Assembly: GCA_963920665.1 (NCBI GenBank)
Contig: OY987269.1
Span: forward strand, 9,054,501 to 9,118,500
Direction: 5' to 3'
Length of the DNA: 64,000 nt
DNA from: Straminergon stramineum
Taxonomy: Eukaryota > Streptophyta > Bryopsida > Hypnales > Calliergonaceae
Position 1 is the stretch's first letter. The number at the start of each line of letters is the position of its first letter. Positions 24,667 to 38,500 of this stretch are shown here, one piece after another. The notes beneath the pieces were generated by a model. That model saw nothing but the letters and a program-made list of their open reading frames with translations. It searched no databases and was not told where the DNA came from. The position numbers and the translations under genes are program-made.

Positions 24667-24925
24667 GAATGGTGGAGTGCTTTCGAATATGGAAATGGTT
24701 TGGGTGTTAGTGTGATATGATGTAACACCCAAAAAATTTATGGAATGGTGGAGTGATTTGGAGATGGAAGTGGTTTGGGTGTTACAATGATGTAATTTAA
24801 CACCCCCAAAAAATATGGAATGGTGGATTGATTTGGATATGGAAATGATTTGGGTGTTACAGTGATATGATGTAACATTAAAAAAAAATATGGAGTGTTG
24901 GAGTGACTTGGAATATGGAATATGA
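24667..24925 (+). repeat. Tandem repeat, period 75-76 bp
   Basis: Copies start at 24667, 24743, 24818 and 24893 with GAATGGTGGAGTG or GAGTGTTGGAGTG. Each continues through TTTGG.ATGGAA.TG.TTTGGGTGTTA and a TGATGTAA(C) word. The array lies just inside the right end of the hAT element. Confidence 0.85.
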
Positions 24926-24971
24926 AATATGAAATGGAAATATGTAAAAGCATATTAATTTAGCATATGTA

Positions 24972-25031
24972 AATCCCGTCCGCGCCCTGACGATGGCGTC
25001 CATGCCCTGACGTTCCCGTCCGCGCCCTGCA
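24972..25031 (-). repeat. Inverted GC motif array, right end
   Basis: Three copies in opposite orientation to the left array: GTCCGCGCCCTGACG, GTCCATGCCCTGACG and GTCCGCGCCCTGC. They complete the inverted arrangement expected of subterminal transposase-binding repeats. Confidence 0.82.
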
Positions 25032-25099
25032 TGTTCCAGAATCCATGTGGCATCCACGTGGCCTATTTTTCTGTTTTCATAAAGTCAACTTTGTGTTGA

Positions 25100-25183
25100 C
25101 TGTATCGGACGGGTGAGACCTCTAACGAATGGGCGGATCGGACGGACGGGCGAACCGGACGTCCGTCCACTATGACAACCATG
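25100..25183 (-). repeat. Right terminal and subterminal repeats of the hAT
   Basis: TATCGGACGGGTGAG, GGATCGGACGGACGGG and CCGGACGTCCGTCC precede the terminus TATGACAACCATG. ATGCAACT, the right target-site copy, follows at 25184-25191. Confidence 0.88.
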
Positions 25184-25436
25184 ATGCAACTAGAGCCTTT
25201 TCCGTTGCTTTGTTAAGCAAAAATCTTATAATCTCTACTCATTGTCGTAGACAATTTTAGGCGAGAGTGCAACTTCAAAAAATGGCGCATTCAGAATATC
25301 TACACTTCAAAGACATCTAAGAAACCTTGGTGCACAAAATCCTACACCCAAAAGGAAACATCAAGCCGCAACAATGAAGTTCTTGAATCTCCTAATGGTG
25401 CAAAACAGAAAGCTGATCCTAAATCCTAGTTCAAAT

Positions 25437-25799
25437 TAGGGTTGTTCTGTTGAATGCATTTTGGGGTCCGGGTGTTGAGTTGTTCGTCTGATGTCACGTG
25501 TCGTATAAGACGAGTGTCGCATACACTAGACAATTTGGTTGAATAAGGCCTTATCTTAGCAGCAGAGACAATTTGAAATCTCCCTTTATTTATGATCCAT
25601 AATTTAGAATGTAATAAGTAATTATTAAATGGAGACACTTCAATAAAATGAAACTCAAATATGTCAAGATTGGAAACAGAAAGTGCTTTATTTGAAAGTC
25701 AACCTTAAAGTTGACTTTATTAGACAGACAAGGGGGTCTACTAAACGTGTTGGACGTCGTGTTTGTCGTATTGTCGAGTTGTTCGACCGAACAACCATG
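25437..25799. mobile_element. Small non-autonomous hAT, 363 bp
   Basis: The termini TAGGGTTGTTC and (right end, reverse-complemented) CATGGTTGTTC resemble those of the large element 250 bases away. Flanking octamers GTTCAAAT and GTTCAGAT match at 7 of 8 positions, consistent with an aged hAT target duplication. Subterminal GTCGTGTTTGTCGTATTGTCG and GTCGTATAAGACGAGTGTCG words resemble binding repeats. It has no coding capacity. Confidence 0.72.
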
Positions 25800-27299
25800 G
25801 TTCAGATTGAACGTCAAGATGCTCCTATAAACAATTAATGATTATAATCACTTGCTCAATCGTATAAACAATAATAGACCCTAGGTACGCAACTCTTGTA
25901 TTATACATAGGGGTCATCACCATTAAAAAGGCTCAAAGGACAACTTTTGTAAAAATTATATCATATTAAAAAGACTATAAACCTAGGTGAAGACCAAATT
26001 TTTTAAAAATTAAGTGTAGAAAATGTTGGGTTATATACATATTAAAAAATTTCACAATATATATGAAGAATTTAAACACTTACGCATAATCTTCAAAAAT
26101 CTAGACAAGAAATTCCCTCCAATTAAAATTAAAATTCATCCATAGAGTTTTATTTATAATATAAAAAACTTAAATTTTTAATAAAATGTCCAAAAAGTTG
26201 GGAAGCTTGTCCCACGATACATATATTAAAAAAACTCATATAATTAGGTTTATAATGCTATTATTGTCCTCAAAGAATATTCATTTCATTTATATAATTA
26301 TATTTTTGGATTCCTTGTTAAGAGGGCTACAAGAGTTTTCTACATGAAGATAAATTAAATTCCTTAAGATTGGACTAAAATGCATTATAAGCAATTATAA
26401 TAAGAGCTATATAATACGGGAGTTGTGTACCCGGGTAATAGACATCATTATTCATCCACCCAAATTTGAAACTTGTTCATTACTCTAATTAGACTCCTCG
26501 CGCAGAGTTCCTACCTAATGGAAAATGGCTATTCTGCATCCAATTTTGCATGACTTTCATCCTTTTTTGCTTCATTAAGCATTGGTTGCATGTGGTTTTT
26601 TGTCCTTAATTAAGATGAAATACTAACATTATAGACTATAAAATATTCAAACATGACACTATAACATTTATGAACCATGAGGCATATTTTTTTAGCACAA
26701 ATCTAAGAAAAATTGAGCTCCACAATCAATTATAGTCCCCTAAAAGTAGTGGTTACAACGCAATTGGCTCCTATTACCTCATTTGCACCCAATAAATGTT
26801 TACTACCACTTTCACCCTAGAAGGATGCCATTGATCCATGGATGACTTCACTTGCGACTATAAGATGGAAAAAAACATGAATTCATCCAATATTTTTTTT
26901 AGAAGTTACCTAAGTACATTTTTAGTGTTGAGTATTGCAAATTTCCTCATTTGGTTATTAAAAATCATATGTTACAAATTTTTCTCAAAATTTAACAACA
27001 ATTTCAAATTTTCCCAAGAAAATTTGAATACTTTAAACAGAGATTTTGTTAAAATGGTTGTATTCCACGAACTTGACACTTTTAGGTTTAGACCTTACGA
27101 TCTGAAATGTATATAATTCCTAGATTTCAGACAGTGCGGTTTCAAATCTATACCAATCTTAGAAAATGAATGGGAAAATGGCATATGCTTAATGCCATTA
27201 TAATGAAATATCTATTTTCATGACTAGCACTAGACATATGAATTCATCTCTGGAAAATAAATATAAATTTTTTCATTCATGTCAAAGTTGCAAAATGGC
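25800..27299. other. Gene-free AT-rich spacer
   Basis: No protein-like frame is convincing. The only sizeable frame (26838-27116) is Phe/Lys/Asn-rich and shows no family features. Confidence 0.45.
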
Positions 27300-28320
27300 A
27301 GCAAACAGAGTGATCAACAGTGAGGCTTGAAATCAGTGGGGCCGTCCTTCGATTCTAGGGTCAACATGACAGACCTCTAGATAATCAACAGCAGAAAAGT
27401 TTACCTGGTGAATATGAGAAAGCGATTCAGATATACGTGAATTATACGTGATGCAGCACTATGGAGTAGAACCGTGACGAACACGACGAAGCCTTGAGCA
27501 TCGATCAAATTCCTCAAATTCTGGCTCCAGTCCACCAGCTGCGCGAGATCGATCGATTAACCACTAGCTCAGACGGAGTTCGATTCAGCACATCGACTTT
27601 GAATATTGAGAAGAGATCTGACTACCAGAACTCTCTGGACTCTCGCTAGCTACTGAAATACCATGGTCTAGCCGCATGCATTTCTTCACTCCACTGATCT
27701 GGCCAGCCCTACCTGATGATCTACCAGGTGGAGTGCTGCTCGATGAAGAGAGACAAATAATGTCAATTTCAAGGAGGGCGTCATCTAATTTGAACAGCTA
27801 GTTAGCACTGATTTGGATCCCTATATTTCTGGATCTTCTTCAACCCACCGCTGATCGAGTGAGCTTCAGTACGTCTACGGACTCAGTAACAGCAACAACA
27901 GAAATTGATCGAACAAGGGGATACGTAACTTACTTACATTACCACATACAGACTTAGTTACGTCGTCCTTGAACGCAAAGTTAGACTTCAATGGAGAGGT
28001 GATGCAAATATCGTTACAGTTGCGTGTACTTCGGCGCTGATAATGAATGCTTGGCTAGGGTTTCAGGTAAAACATACCATATGCACTTAAATGGGCTCTG
28101 TCAGGACAAAAAAAGGGGATGATCATGACGACGTACATGGTCTTCATGGGGTCTGGTGCTGTCCGTTCATAAAACAAATCTAATGTAAGGTAAGAACACC
28201 TACAGAAGCATTTTCCGTCCGATAGCTAAATGTAGAATTGAAATGACCAAAAACGTGGGCCGAAAAGTCTCTACCACCACTTATACGCTAAGGTACGAGG
28301 CGCCGAAAATAATGAACCCT
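27300..28320 (-). repeat. Inverted duplication copy 1 (partner at 55.0-55.9 kb)
   Basis: In reverse complement this follows 55000-55860. Shared words, in the same order, include CGTGGGCCGAAAAG, ATTTTCCGTCC, ACTTTGCGTTC with GACGACGTAA, ACATACTGACTTA-like text, GTTCGATCAATTTC and GTTGTTGCTGTTA. Divergence and small indels are obvious, so the duplication is not recent. The sequence is more balanced in base composition than its surroundings, but no protein is recognisable. Confidence 0.6.
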
Positions 28321-28322
28321 AG

Positions 28323-28739
28323 TAAGGTAGGAACACCTAAAACGGACACTTGTTTGAGATGACGTGATTGTGAGGGTCTGTGTTCCAAAAAAATTGTCTG
28401 TGGGGTAGGAAATGGTTTAGGAAACCAAGAAAAGTAGTTTTGTATTTTTCCAAGCTTGTATGAATATTCTATGAATTATTGAAGACAACTTCGTAGATGT
28501 ACTTACTGTGGACACTAGAATAACACCAAAGCGGGCACAAAAACACCCAAAAGGGACACTCTAAATTTGAATTAAGTGCGGGTGATTGGCTATTTCTTGA
28601 AAGAGTGACAACTTCTTGGAACCCCACATGTCCACTTTAGAACCCCACTTGTTTACTTTGGATCCACAAGCACTTGGATTTAGGTTGTTTTCTAGGTGTC
28701 CATAAACGACTCCTGTCCATTTTAGGTGTTCCTACCTTA
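28323..28739. mobile_element. MITE with 26-bp terminal inverted repeats
   Basis: The left end TAAGGTAGGAACACCTAAAA and the right end, reverse-complemented, are identical for 20 bases and nearly so for 26 (continuing YGGACA). A similar word at 28187 and its inverse near 55103 suggest related ends on the flanking inverted duplication. No target duplication is clear. Confidence 0.7.
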
Positions 28740-29878
28740 AATGCAAAAAATCCCACAGTAGGAAGAAGTTATTTTTAGAGTATAAGGCAGTCGATCTGCT
28801 GGGATCAAGCTTGGAGCGAGTTTAGTGCAGCTGTTCAAATTGGTAAATTTAGCGGTAAGTTGCAAGCCCACTTTCTGCATATTCGTATGGGAGGCTCTCA
28901 GTTTGCAACGCGTGAAGTGCAGATTTTGGTTCTTGGTTCTGTGTGTGCGTGCTGGCCGGCGATGGAGAATAGGATTTGTGGAATCCAGGCTGCATGAGAG
29001 ATTCACATTGAAGTTGGGGTTGTGCACAACTGCTAGGGCGTCGATCTGTTGCGAATTTCCTTGAATGCAACCGCACGTGTCGATATGGTAACTTGGAATT
29101 GAACAGGAATCCTTCGAATTGAAGTTACCGGCAATAGAATTCCGTTAGCTAGTGACAGGATTGCATCCCGAGAAATTCCCTAGGCCCCAAAATTAAGCTT
29201 TGAACAAAATTGCAGGCTGAGTTTATGATGACTATGGATTTTTTTTTAAACACTTGTGGCAGTTTTCTTTGAAAAAAAGGACTAGTAAGTGTACCCCGTT
29301 GAGAATTTTTGAATGTAAAAGTTTTACAACCAATGAAAAAATGAAACATGTACCCGTATTGTAATTCATGTATGATTTGCACTGTTTTTGACAGTTCGTC
29401 ACTACAATGTACCCAAAAGTGGCAAGCACTGCCATACACCTGTCATTCCAAACAGTTCCGTGTCCCATTATTGTGAGTCGTGACATGTGCCTACGGCCTA
29501 CCGTATCATGAATAGTTCCAATTATTAGTGTTTCGAGTAAGCAAGCTTGATTGAGAAACACTTTTTTTCATTTTTTAAGTTCAGTTTGTGGCCTGTAATG
29601 AGACCTTTGTGAATATATTTACATACACACAAACTTAAATAAAAGTACAAATATAAATATGAACATGTATGTATGTATGTCGATGAATGCTCGACGTCCT
29701 CATTCAATTTCAACTCCCGACACATTTTATCATCTCCAACTTTCAGCCACATTCCATCCTAATTTTTGAGTCAAGATTCTTTTTTTAATTTAGACAACCT
29801 GAGAATCTGTAAACAGGCACAACTGCCATAAGCTTCATCCTCAAATTCAAGAGTAAGATTTAAACGTGAGCTGAGATT
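28740..29878. other. 3' flank of the GT37 gene
   Basis: Mixed-composition sequence without a supported gene. The frames on both strands around 28737-29064 overlap each other and lack family features. Confidence 0.4.
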
Positions 29879-32268
29879 TTAAGGTCTTGAATTTTCCCAA
29901 AGTGCAGAGCTGCTATTGGGCTGCTCGACCTCGTCGACCAGTTGCAAGCCCCCCGGTTGGTCCACGCATTCTCGGACATGATGCCGCATCCACTCACTGT
30001 GCAAGGCGTTAGCATCGGAGGCACCGTCACACTTGGGTTTCTGTGGAAAATGCGTGCACGGTTGCGATGAAACCCCGCCATAGCAGGAGCTCACCGTTGC
30101 GTTCGTCACCACATCGCCTTCTTTTGTGTTGAGGTACAATGGCTTCAACCCTCCAATTCCTTGAGGGATGTATCCGAAAGTGGAGTATGAGCTAATGAGA
30201 AGCACATCGCTGAAGCTCAACATCCACATCTCTACGAACGCAGTTTTGGATTGACGAACAGAGTGGTCTTGAATACCCTGCAAGCGGACATGGGATTGTC
30301 ACAAATAGTAGGAATCGAGTTTCTTCCCAAAGGATTACTCCAATACTTTGATTATGTGTAACATTGATGGGACACATATAGCAACAATGGGCTTTAATTA
30401 GAGCTTACCAAGTGGGAGATCATGTGGAAGCGAATCACGGAGTTATTAATATTAGGTCTACCTGCATACAAGTCCTTAATTTCATCGTAATACTTGAGTT
30501 GCAGCGACGTGACAAGCACCGAGATTTCTGAAGTGCCTTCCCATCCGTTCCGTGCAAATGCCATGAGGTCTGATGCATCTTCTTCCGTTTTCAGTTTCGG
30601 CAAAACCTGGAAGACAGTGTCATGGAGAGCATATATCAACCATCAACCCTTATTATTGATCACTATATATCCTTGATTGCTATTACTCAATCCTTTCCAT
30701 AAAAGAGAAGGGTACTGTTAAGAATCCTTGAGACAAATGATCGATTTGAGCCATGAGAAGTAACGAAGTGCCTTCTTATTACTTACCTCGCGGCTTTGGA
30801 AGCAATGCAGGATGCGACCGAAGACGACAGGATCGTACTCGGACGGGTTGTGACGCCCGTGGAGGCGTACTTGGACCCCGACGCGCTTGGACGAGCCTGC
30901 GAGATACCCGAAGTAGAGACGGACAATGTGCGCCCAGAGCTCGTTCTCGGGAAGAAGCACCTTGTGACTCAGAACTGTGAAGGCGTCTTCGGGAGCGAAC
31001 AATGGGTTGAGCCGCTCCCACAAGGAGGGCACCATCAGCAACCTCGTCACGTAGTACTGGTTGCTGGTCCACCCCAGCCATCTCACGTTCGCGAGGCCCG
31101 AGTGTGTATGGTCGCAGAAAACTTGCCCATCTGCCCATGACTACGTGCATCACCGCAATGTAAAACATCATCGCAATCTTGACAAATCTGCGCTGCCTAG
31201 GCAACTTTTAAGCTTTATGAAGCTTGTGAGGACTTAGGTATTTTTGTTAAAAAATTTGTTTATGATTTCTTTAAATATTGATTACTTACATTCTTCAAGT
31301 GGATTACTTTCCAAGAAACGAATATACTGTAACGCTCCGCATCGATCGGCGGTCATCCTCCAGGGATGCCAGGAGATCTGAGGACTGGGACATAGAAGCC
31401 AATCTCTAAAGGTCTATCAAGATATGGCCAACAATTAGATGCAAGTTTGGAACAACGAAAGGAGAAGGAATGGTTCAAGAGATTGAATCCCTCAGAACTG
31501 GTTCGAGAAAATCCCATCATACATCAAACCTATCCCTGTTGAGAAAAGGGTTAGGATTTTCAGTACCTGATTATGGTCGAGATGAAGAAGCACCATGTCC
31601 AAATCGGTGAAATTCTTCGCAATAGCAACATTGACCCCCTCCGCCCCCGTGACGTTCTCATACGGGAAATCCTCCGGCAAGAACCACGACGACTCCGGAA
31701 ACGGATCACACAACAGATCTTTAAACTGATTCCGCCCCTCCACCAACACAACGCGATCTGTAGCCAACCCGTAAGCAACAGCCGTCGTCAACGACAAAAG
31801 CTTGTTCCCCAGTCCTCCCCCGCCCTCCATGACTATGAGATACTTACAGTCATCCCTCTGGCCTCGCTGGTACAGAAAAACTTCCGCCCAATTCTTATTA
31901 TGAGAGCACTCCTTGTGCATCGTCACGTAACGATCCCACGCTGCGGTGAACGCTGGCGATGAGGAGAAGCGGTCCGGGTCGCGACGGTACAGCAGGTGCT
32001 GCGTCCGTGCAAGACAAGACGGGTCGTGGGTGACGTTCATGAGTCTGTTGTGTGCGCTCTGAGGAGATGAAGGCGGCGTTTCATGATCAATCTCCCCACT
32101 GACAGGAATGGTCCTGAGCTCCATGATTTTGGCGGTTCTTCCTGCCCAGCCGAGGACGGTTTCCACGTCAAGGGCTAACAAGCATGTGAGCGTGAAGACG
32201 GTGACCCCGGTGAAGATGTAAATACTGTAGCCCCGGCATGGCATGCCCTTCCCTTCTTTCGTGTTCAT
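29879..32268 (-). CDS. GT37 fucosyltransferase (xyloglucan FUT1-like), four exons
   Basis: Four exons with GT/AG borders join in phase 0: 32268-31567, 31140-30787, 30606-30409 and 30277-29879, giving 549 residues, normal for the family. The ATG at 32268 precedes a short cytosolic tail and one membrane helix (about 14-34), so this is a type II Golgi protein. Family hallmarks are CLARTQHLLYRR, GGGGLGNKLLSLTTA (149-163), LLCDPFPESSWFLPEDFP, SNQYY, RVGVQVR (about 320-326), and STFGYIPQGIGGLKP (about 451-465). GT37 enzymes transfer fucose from GDP-fucose, classically alpha-1,2 to galactose on xyloglucan or arabinogalactan proteins. The exact acceptor cannot be read from sequence. No stops or frameshifts were found. 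Confidence 0.9.
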
Positions 32269-34011
32269 GATCACTCTATACCAATTTTCGATTCGATCGG
32301 AAGCTTTGCGAAGTCCAAGAATTGAAATTCAACTGGTGTCGAAGCCTACGGTAACTAACACTCACGAAGTTGAAGCAGAATTATATTTTCCAGGTCTGTG
32401 TAACCAAGGATTAGCCAGCCTCAGGTCCATCCCTTCAACATAATTTTCGTTCTGAAGCAATGTAATATGGGTTGCCAACCGTCCAGTACAATCAGTCCCT
32501 ATGTAAGGAATTAACGACGGCTGATTCTGGGCTAACTATAAGAGCTTCGCGAAAAGCAACTGCTCAGTCCCGAAGCCACATGGAGCTCCATATTGCATGA
32601 CCTCATCTTCGAGGTGAATCTCATCTTCAATAAATCAAATGCTGCCATTAGAGAACTCGATATGCCTGAACTCTAATTTCCCGTTCCGATTGCCGACACG
32701 CTCCATATTTCCCTACTTCTGGCCAGATTGATCGATAAGGAAAAGAAACTAGCCAGTTCTGAATTGCGCGCATACTTTTATTTTCTTTGAATCAAAAGGG
32801 GCGAGTTCGTTGCTAAAAGGAAAACTACACCACCATAAACTTGAGAGCCAAAGGCCAGACTGACGGGTGAAAAGAAACAGAACAAGCACCCACAATAAAC
32901 TAATCAAGACCTAAGACCCTGAAACTCCTTAAGTTTTCTTCAGAACCGAACCGCAGTGAAGTGAGGGTACGTTACATCTACAACGTCTTCAGCTCCTCTG
33001 ATCTGCACGTATCTACACGTATCTTGTACTAGCTTCTGGTGGCCGTCATGGCGCAGAAAGAGTGAAAAATCTAGTTCGCAAAATTTAAACACCGTCCAGG
33101 TTAACCTAAACACTGTGTAAGTTACATTGATTGATTGTTTCAGATCGAAGCACATTAATTTTTTGTCGCTGATAACCCGTCTTTGTATGACGAGCCTCTT
33201 TCGCGGTCAGGTCTCCCAGCCGAGCAGCCAGGCCAAAGGAGAACTCGGCCCGCCGCGCCGAAGGCGCTGCCCTGCGGCCGGACATTCCAGATCCGATTTT
33301 CTCGGTTTGGTCTCGAAGATGTCTCCCTCGTAGCTCCTGGAAATCATGGTTTTGGAACCGTGTGACACCATCTACTTTAAAAAAATAAAAAATACACATT
33401 GGAGGTCAAAGTACTGTAGAAGATCTTCCCTTTCCGCACAAAATTTGAAGGATGAATAGTTGCAGTTCTGTCCTAAATAGAGAGATTCCTTGTCATCCAT
33501 CGGCCACAAAATGGCCATGTCGACGTTTATGGGTTAAAGAGTGTTTTGTATCCTTCCGCAAGTTTTAGTTTCAGTTTATTGGATTGTTTGTGTACGTGTT
33601 TGCAGATTGATTGTAGAGGAGGTACATTCAGTGAAATGTCGTAAGTCTTGTAAATGACAGCAGTTTCTTGGTTGTCAAATGTTTATATCACTGAGAAATC
33701 TCTGTAATTTGGAAACGTTCATGGGTTTTGCAGGTTGTTATGAGAATACCCATTGAGATGATTCGTTGAATGATGTGGAATAGACTTTTCATTTACGGTA
33801 GTGTAATTGTAAATCATCGTTTTGAGCTCCACAACAATTCACATTCAATCATTTTTTTGTTTTTGTTTTTATAGAAATAGGAAATTTTTTGTTGTTGCAT
33901 GCACAATAGTCATCGTTGTTGCACCCTGGCACCATTTGTGTTCTTGAGATCGATTAATCTCTGGTAAAATTATGAGGAAGAATAAAAATGGAATGATCTC
34001 TCCGATTATCA
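32269..34011. other. 5' flank of the GT37 gene
   Basis: Presumed leader and promoter, with no clear TATA box. A GC-rich patch at about 33200-33340 opens overlapping frames on both strands but shows no known domain, so I do not call a gene there. It could be a distal promoter or a leader exon. Confidence 0.4.
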
Positions 34012-35512
34012 TTAACCCCTAAAGGACCAAGGTGTGTTTTTTGGCAACATAACTTTTTTGTGCAGGTACGTGTGACTAGAGATTTCTATATTTTTGGCCC
34101 AAAATTTAATAGAAGGTGTGAACAAGGAATATCTTTCATGTGCACTAAATTTTAGGGCATTTGGAAATATGAGTCAAAAGTTATAGCCTAATATGTAGTT
34201 TGTTTCTCAACTTGGGCACCAATAGTGCTACGTCACGTCAAATTCATTGGCTTTATTTTAGGGTTTAGGGTTTAAGGTTTTGGGTGATAATTCAAAAATT
34301 GCCATTCAAAAAAAGCCAATGATGTGGCGTTGATGTGGCACTAGTAGGGCTATGTCACATCAGATTCCAGATTTTCAAAAATAAAAAATAATTTTGTAGT
34401 TTTAGTTTTTTCTATAATTGCACTACAAGGGGTCAAAACTAGTAGCTTTTTTGAGGGCTAAAATTTTCTGTAATGTCATCATGAATTTCCATCTTCAATC
34501 ATTTGACACATGCTTCTCAGTTTGATTTATAGTAATTTAGTAGCCAAATTCTCGCAACCAATGATATGAATGGTTCTAGCAACCACTTCTAAGGAAATCT
34601 AGAGGAAATAAATCTCCGGTGATGAGAAGTAAACAAGTTGTCCACAAGTCTTAGGTAACCCCATGTGGAAGTTTGGCTAGTACTGGTGGACATCAAGACA
34701 TGGTCTAAAAAATAGTTGAATTCAATTGTTACCTACAATGGTACAAAAACAAGTGTGTTGTCTGACACCAACAAATCAACACAAGAACCAACACTTCGAC
34801 TTTGCACCAATTGTAGGCAAACTTAGAGTAAGTAAACTTGGCGAAAAACCCAAGAGGAAGGATTCCATATAGGAGAACGACAAATTTCTAAAAACCTGCA
34901 TCTACAATCCATATACTGCAAAATGATCCACGACATTTACCAATTGTGTACACAACAATAAGGGCGAGGAGTCAAGGTAGAGGCTAGAGGCAACAACGAG
35001 GAAGACATCTTTAAGACCAAACCAAGATAATCAGATCTAGAATGTCTAGCCCGAAGACAATGTGTTCAGCAAGGCAAGCCCAGCTCTCCTTTGGCTTGCC
35101 TACCTTGCTGGGAGACCTAATCGCAAAAGAGACTCGTCATACAACTATAAGTGCAACCGTCTTCCACGCTCCTTTTTCAAGTTCATCATTGTTCAAGCGG
35201 TGCCCTTAGGGGCTCAGGTTGCTTGTTTCTAGTGGAGGCAAAAGTGAAAGTCAATGATCTTCACTAGAGGCAAGAAGCTGGAGAACTCCTCTAATCTATC
35301 CGGGCTGCCCAAGTTAAGAAAGAAACTACATATCATACAAGAACTTTTTAACCATGTAATCAAAAATTATGAAAATTGTTGGGCCTTAAAGTATTCCTTG
35401 TCTACATGTTGTGTGAAAATTTCAAAGAAAGAAATAAAATTTCCATTTATAGTAAGTTGCCCCAAATTGCTATGTTGCCCAGAAACCTATAGTTTGATCC
35501 TCTAGAGGTTAA
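34012..35512. mobile_element. TTAA-flanked DNA transposon, 1.5 kb
   Basis: TTAA plus CCCCTAAAGGACCAA on the left and, reverse-complemented, TTAA plus CCTCTAGAGGATCAAA on the right. Both run on into a GGCAACATA word about 20 bases inside. Its left 190 bases recur at 40357-40560 and its right 230 bases at 50190-50411. TTAA target duplications are typical of piggyBac and Kolobok superfamilies. No transposase is visible, so it is non-autonomous. A short hairpin (CAGCAAGG ... CCTTGCTG) lies at about 35069-35111. Confidence 0.75.
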
Positions 35513-38500
35513 AGTGATTGTGGACTAAAATATCAATCCTAGAACATATAAATGTATAAAAAAATATATATATTTGTATGACTATTTGCTGATGATAAAG
35601 GGTGTGCTATATATGCATGAAGAGTACTATGTGAAAAATTAGTGGTCAAGGACTTGAATTTCATGTAGAGGGGTATGACATGTGATTGACAACTTTTGAT
35701 GTAGAAAGGTAAGCCAACTTTTATTTTGCACTTTTTCACACATGATGATTGTAACCTAATTTGTTGAATAAGTAGATATGAATACATACATACATATATT
35801 TAGGCAATAGTTAGACTAGTGCATGAAATAATACTTTACTTCTCCATCAATTCTCTTGTGCCAACGTAACTATGATGCTCCAAGTATCATCAACAAAAAT
35901 AAATTCTTATTTAGCTTTTTCACGTCATCTAGTATGATACCTTGACATGATAGGCTTCCATTTCCTTTCATTTCTTATTGAGGGATAAGTTTGTAAATGT
36001 TAGTATGCTCAAACTTATATAGAAGTTTGCAAATATACTACAAGACAACACTCCCCATACTACATAAAAGTTTCAAAAAATAGCATATAGATTACAATTC
36101 TAGAAGCTTGCCCAAAATGCAAAAATGACATTTTAGCTAATGAAATGCATTTGGTGGGACTTGATTGTTGCACAACAAAGTGCATAGCAACCCTACTTTC
36201 AACATGGGTTCCATAGGAATTCCTTGGAAAAATGATTGTTGGTTAAAATGACTATTTTAGAACGTATAGGAAAAAAGAATATCTAGTATAATAAGGTTAT
36301 CCCTTTTGAGTGAATAATAAGTGGATAGTGAATAGATAGTGAGTAGATAGTCTAAAAGGGAAAATGTTGGCGGTTGAGAATGTCATTGGTACTTTATACT
36401 TCTATCTAAGCTTCAACTAAGGTGGACACCTCCAAATGCTCTAGTGATTGAAAATTGCCATCATCATTTCAACTAACAATCATTTTTTCATTTGACCATA
36501 TTAGAAGATTTCATAAGTTTTTTTGAAATCAATGTTTTGTACAAGATAATCACATCAAAAAGCTTGTAAGTAGGTATCTTTCTGTGTCTTCAGTTATGTA
36601 TATGTGTATTTAATTGATTATAGAATGTGATTGGAAAAATATTTTGTACTATCTTTGAATAAAATTTGAACATTGTATAAATTATGTATGAATGTTTAGA
36701 GATCCTCGGGGGGAGGATAGTGTGTTAACAATATGAGGATATAGATGCAAACAACCACTATTTTATACGAGGGTATTACTTTTTTCTTTTTCTTTTTCAC
36801 ATACTATCATTATGTAATTTTCTACTTTGGGTTAATAGAGAAGGGGCTTGCATTACTTATAATTCCAAATTGATATGAATAAATGATATGGTAATTTAGA
36901 TTAAAAAAAAAATCTACTGTAGTTTTTGTCCCTCATCCGATTGTGAACACATACATGAAATCAAACAATGTAGGTTAAAGAGAATTTGATATCAAAAAGC
37001 AATTTGTATAGATCATGTAAAAACGATACAAACCTTTAGTATGAAATCAGTCATATTATGAAACACAATGTACAAAGTATTTGTGCACAATCATAGTAGT
37101 ATGAAATAGAATGTTCTCATTGGGTTCACAAAGACAATGAGTAAAACAAAATGTACATATCATGGAGACATGAACAAAACTAAGGTTGTAAATCTAACCT
37201 CTAACATGCACTATTGTAACCGTGATTCAAAATCCACTTCAGTTCTGCACCTTCATTGCAGCAAACATACACACTTGCATCAATGGAAATGTTTAAGAAA
37301 GAAATGAACACATAATGAGCTCAGACAAACCCAAACAATGCCCTAGGATGTCTCCAAATGAATGTAGAGGACTGCTAAACAAAACAAACAAGTGCAAGGG
37401 AGATCACAAACTAGGGTTCACGGTTCTTACAATGCAATGTTGAGCTACTTGAGACAACATGGCAAATCTATAGCCCAAGACCCAAATGTGAAGAATCTCT
37501 AGAGTACAACCTCCTTGCGAAATTTGTCTCATCTAGCACCCACATCATACAATCAACCACATCAGGAAGGGATACCTTGGGACCCTTTTAACATCATCTC
37601 AAAATTCTCAACCACATCAGCACCTATTCAACATTCACTTTATAGAACTTTGGAGTACACATAAGCCCTAGAGCATTTTGACAAAGCCATGCATAGCAAT
37701 CCATGAGCTCTAACATATGAGTATCAACCCATAAACTTTGGAGCTTCATATTGTTATAGCTAGCCTTCATGGCAGCCTGACTCAAGTCCAAGCCACAATG
37801 AATATAGTGTGTGCCACGATACCTCAAGGAGTGAGACATCTTGAATACAACCTCCACATCAAGACATTTATCAAAATTGTCCTTTGAAACTAAAGCATAG
37901 CACATCGAACGAGAAATAATCTAAGATGGTAGAGGCACAAGAGTTGTGCATAGAATGAGACTAGAATACTGCTTGTAGAATGTACGAGCTTAAATTGAAA
38001 AATTCCTAACCATCTACGTTAGTTCATCCAACATAGCCAGAAAGCTTGGTTTGCAAGCATGATACATCATGCGAAGAAGAAAGGACGAATGATCAAGACA
38101 AACGTGTTGCTATGCAGAAGAAATTTTGTTACCTTGAAATACTACTTCCAGGAAGATGAAGCAACATAATATTTCAGCATAAGCATTGAAAATTCACGCA
38201 CTAGGTGATCGCCATAATGAGATGCATTTGCCACTAAAACCGACACACACTTGTAAAGACCTATATATAAGGTATCTTTCTATTTCCCAGCAACATCTAC
38301 ATCCAATGCCATCAACCAAGGCTCTAGCAGTTGAGGAAGGGACAAGAGTTCGTGATAATTGTTTGCAGAGGTATGAGCACTTTCCCTAATACACCATATG
38401 AGGTCAGTTACAATTCCAGAAACCAAGGCCGCAAGCTTAGGTGTGAATTCCACATCCTGAGGGTGAGGAAGCACAAAAGTCTACCATGTCCCCTTTTTCT

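Noticed and set aside
33106..33399. GC-rich frames on both strands upstream of the GT37 gene
   Set aside because: No family match and mutually overlapping, so a regulatory or leader region is more likely.
35069..35111. Short hairpin as a microRNA precursor
   Set aside because: The stem is short with uneven pairing, and nothing supports processing.
37624..37905. 93-residue frame with protein-like composition
   Set aside because: No recognisable domain, no splice partners, and surrounded by gene-free DNA.
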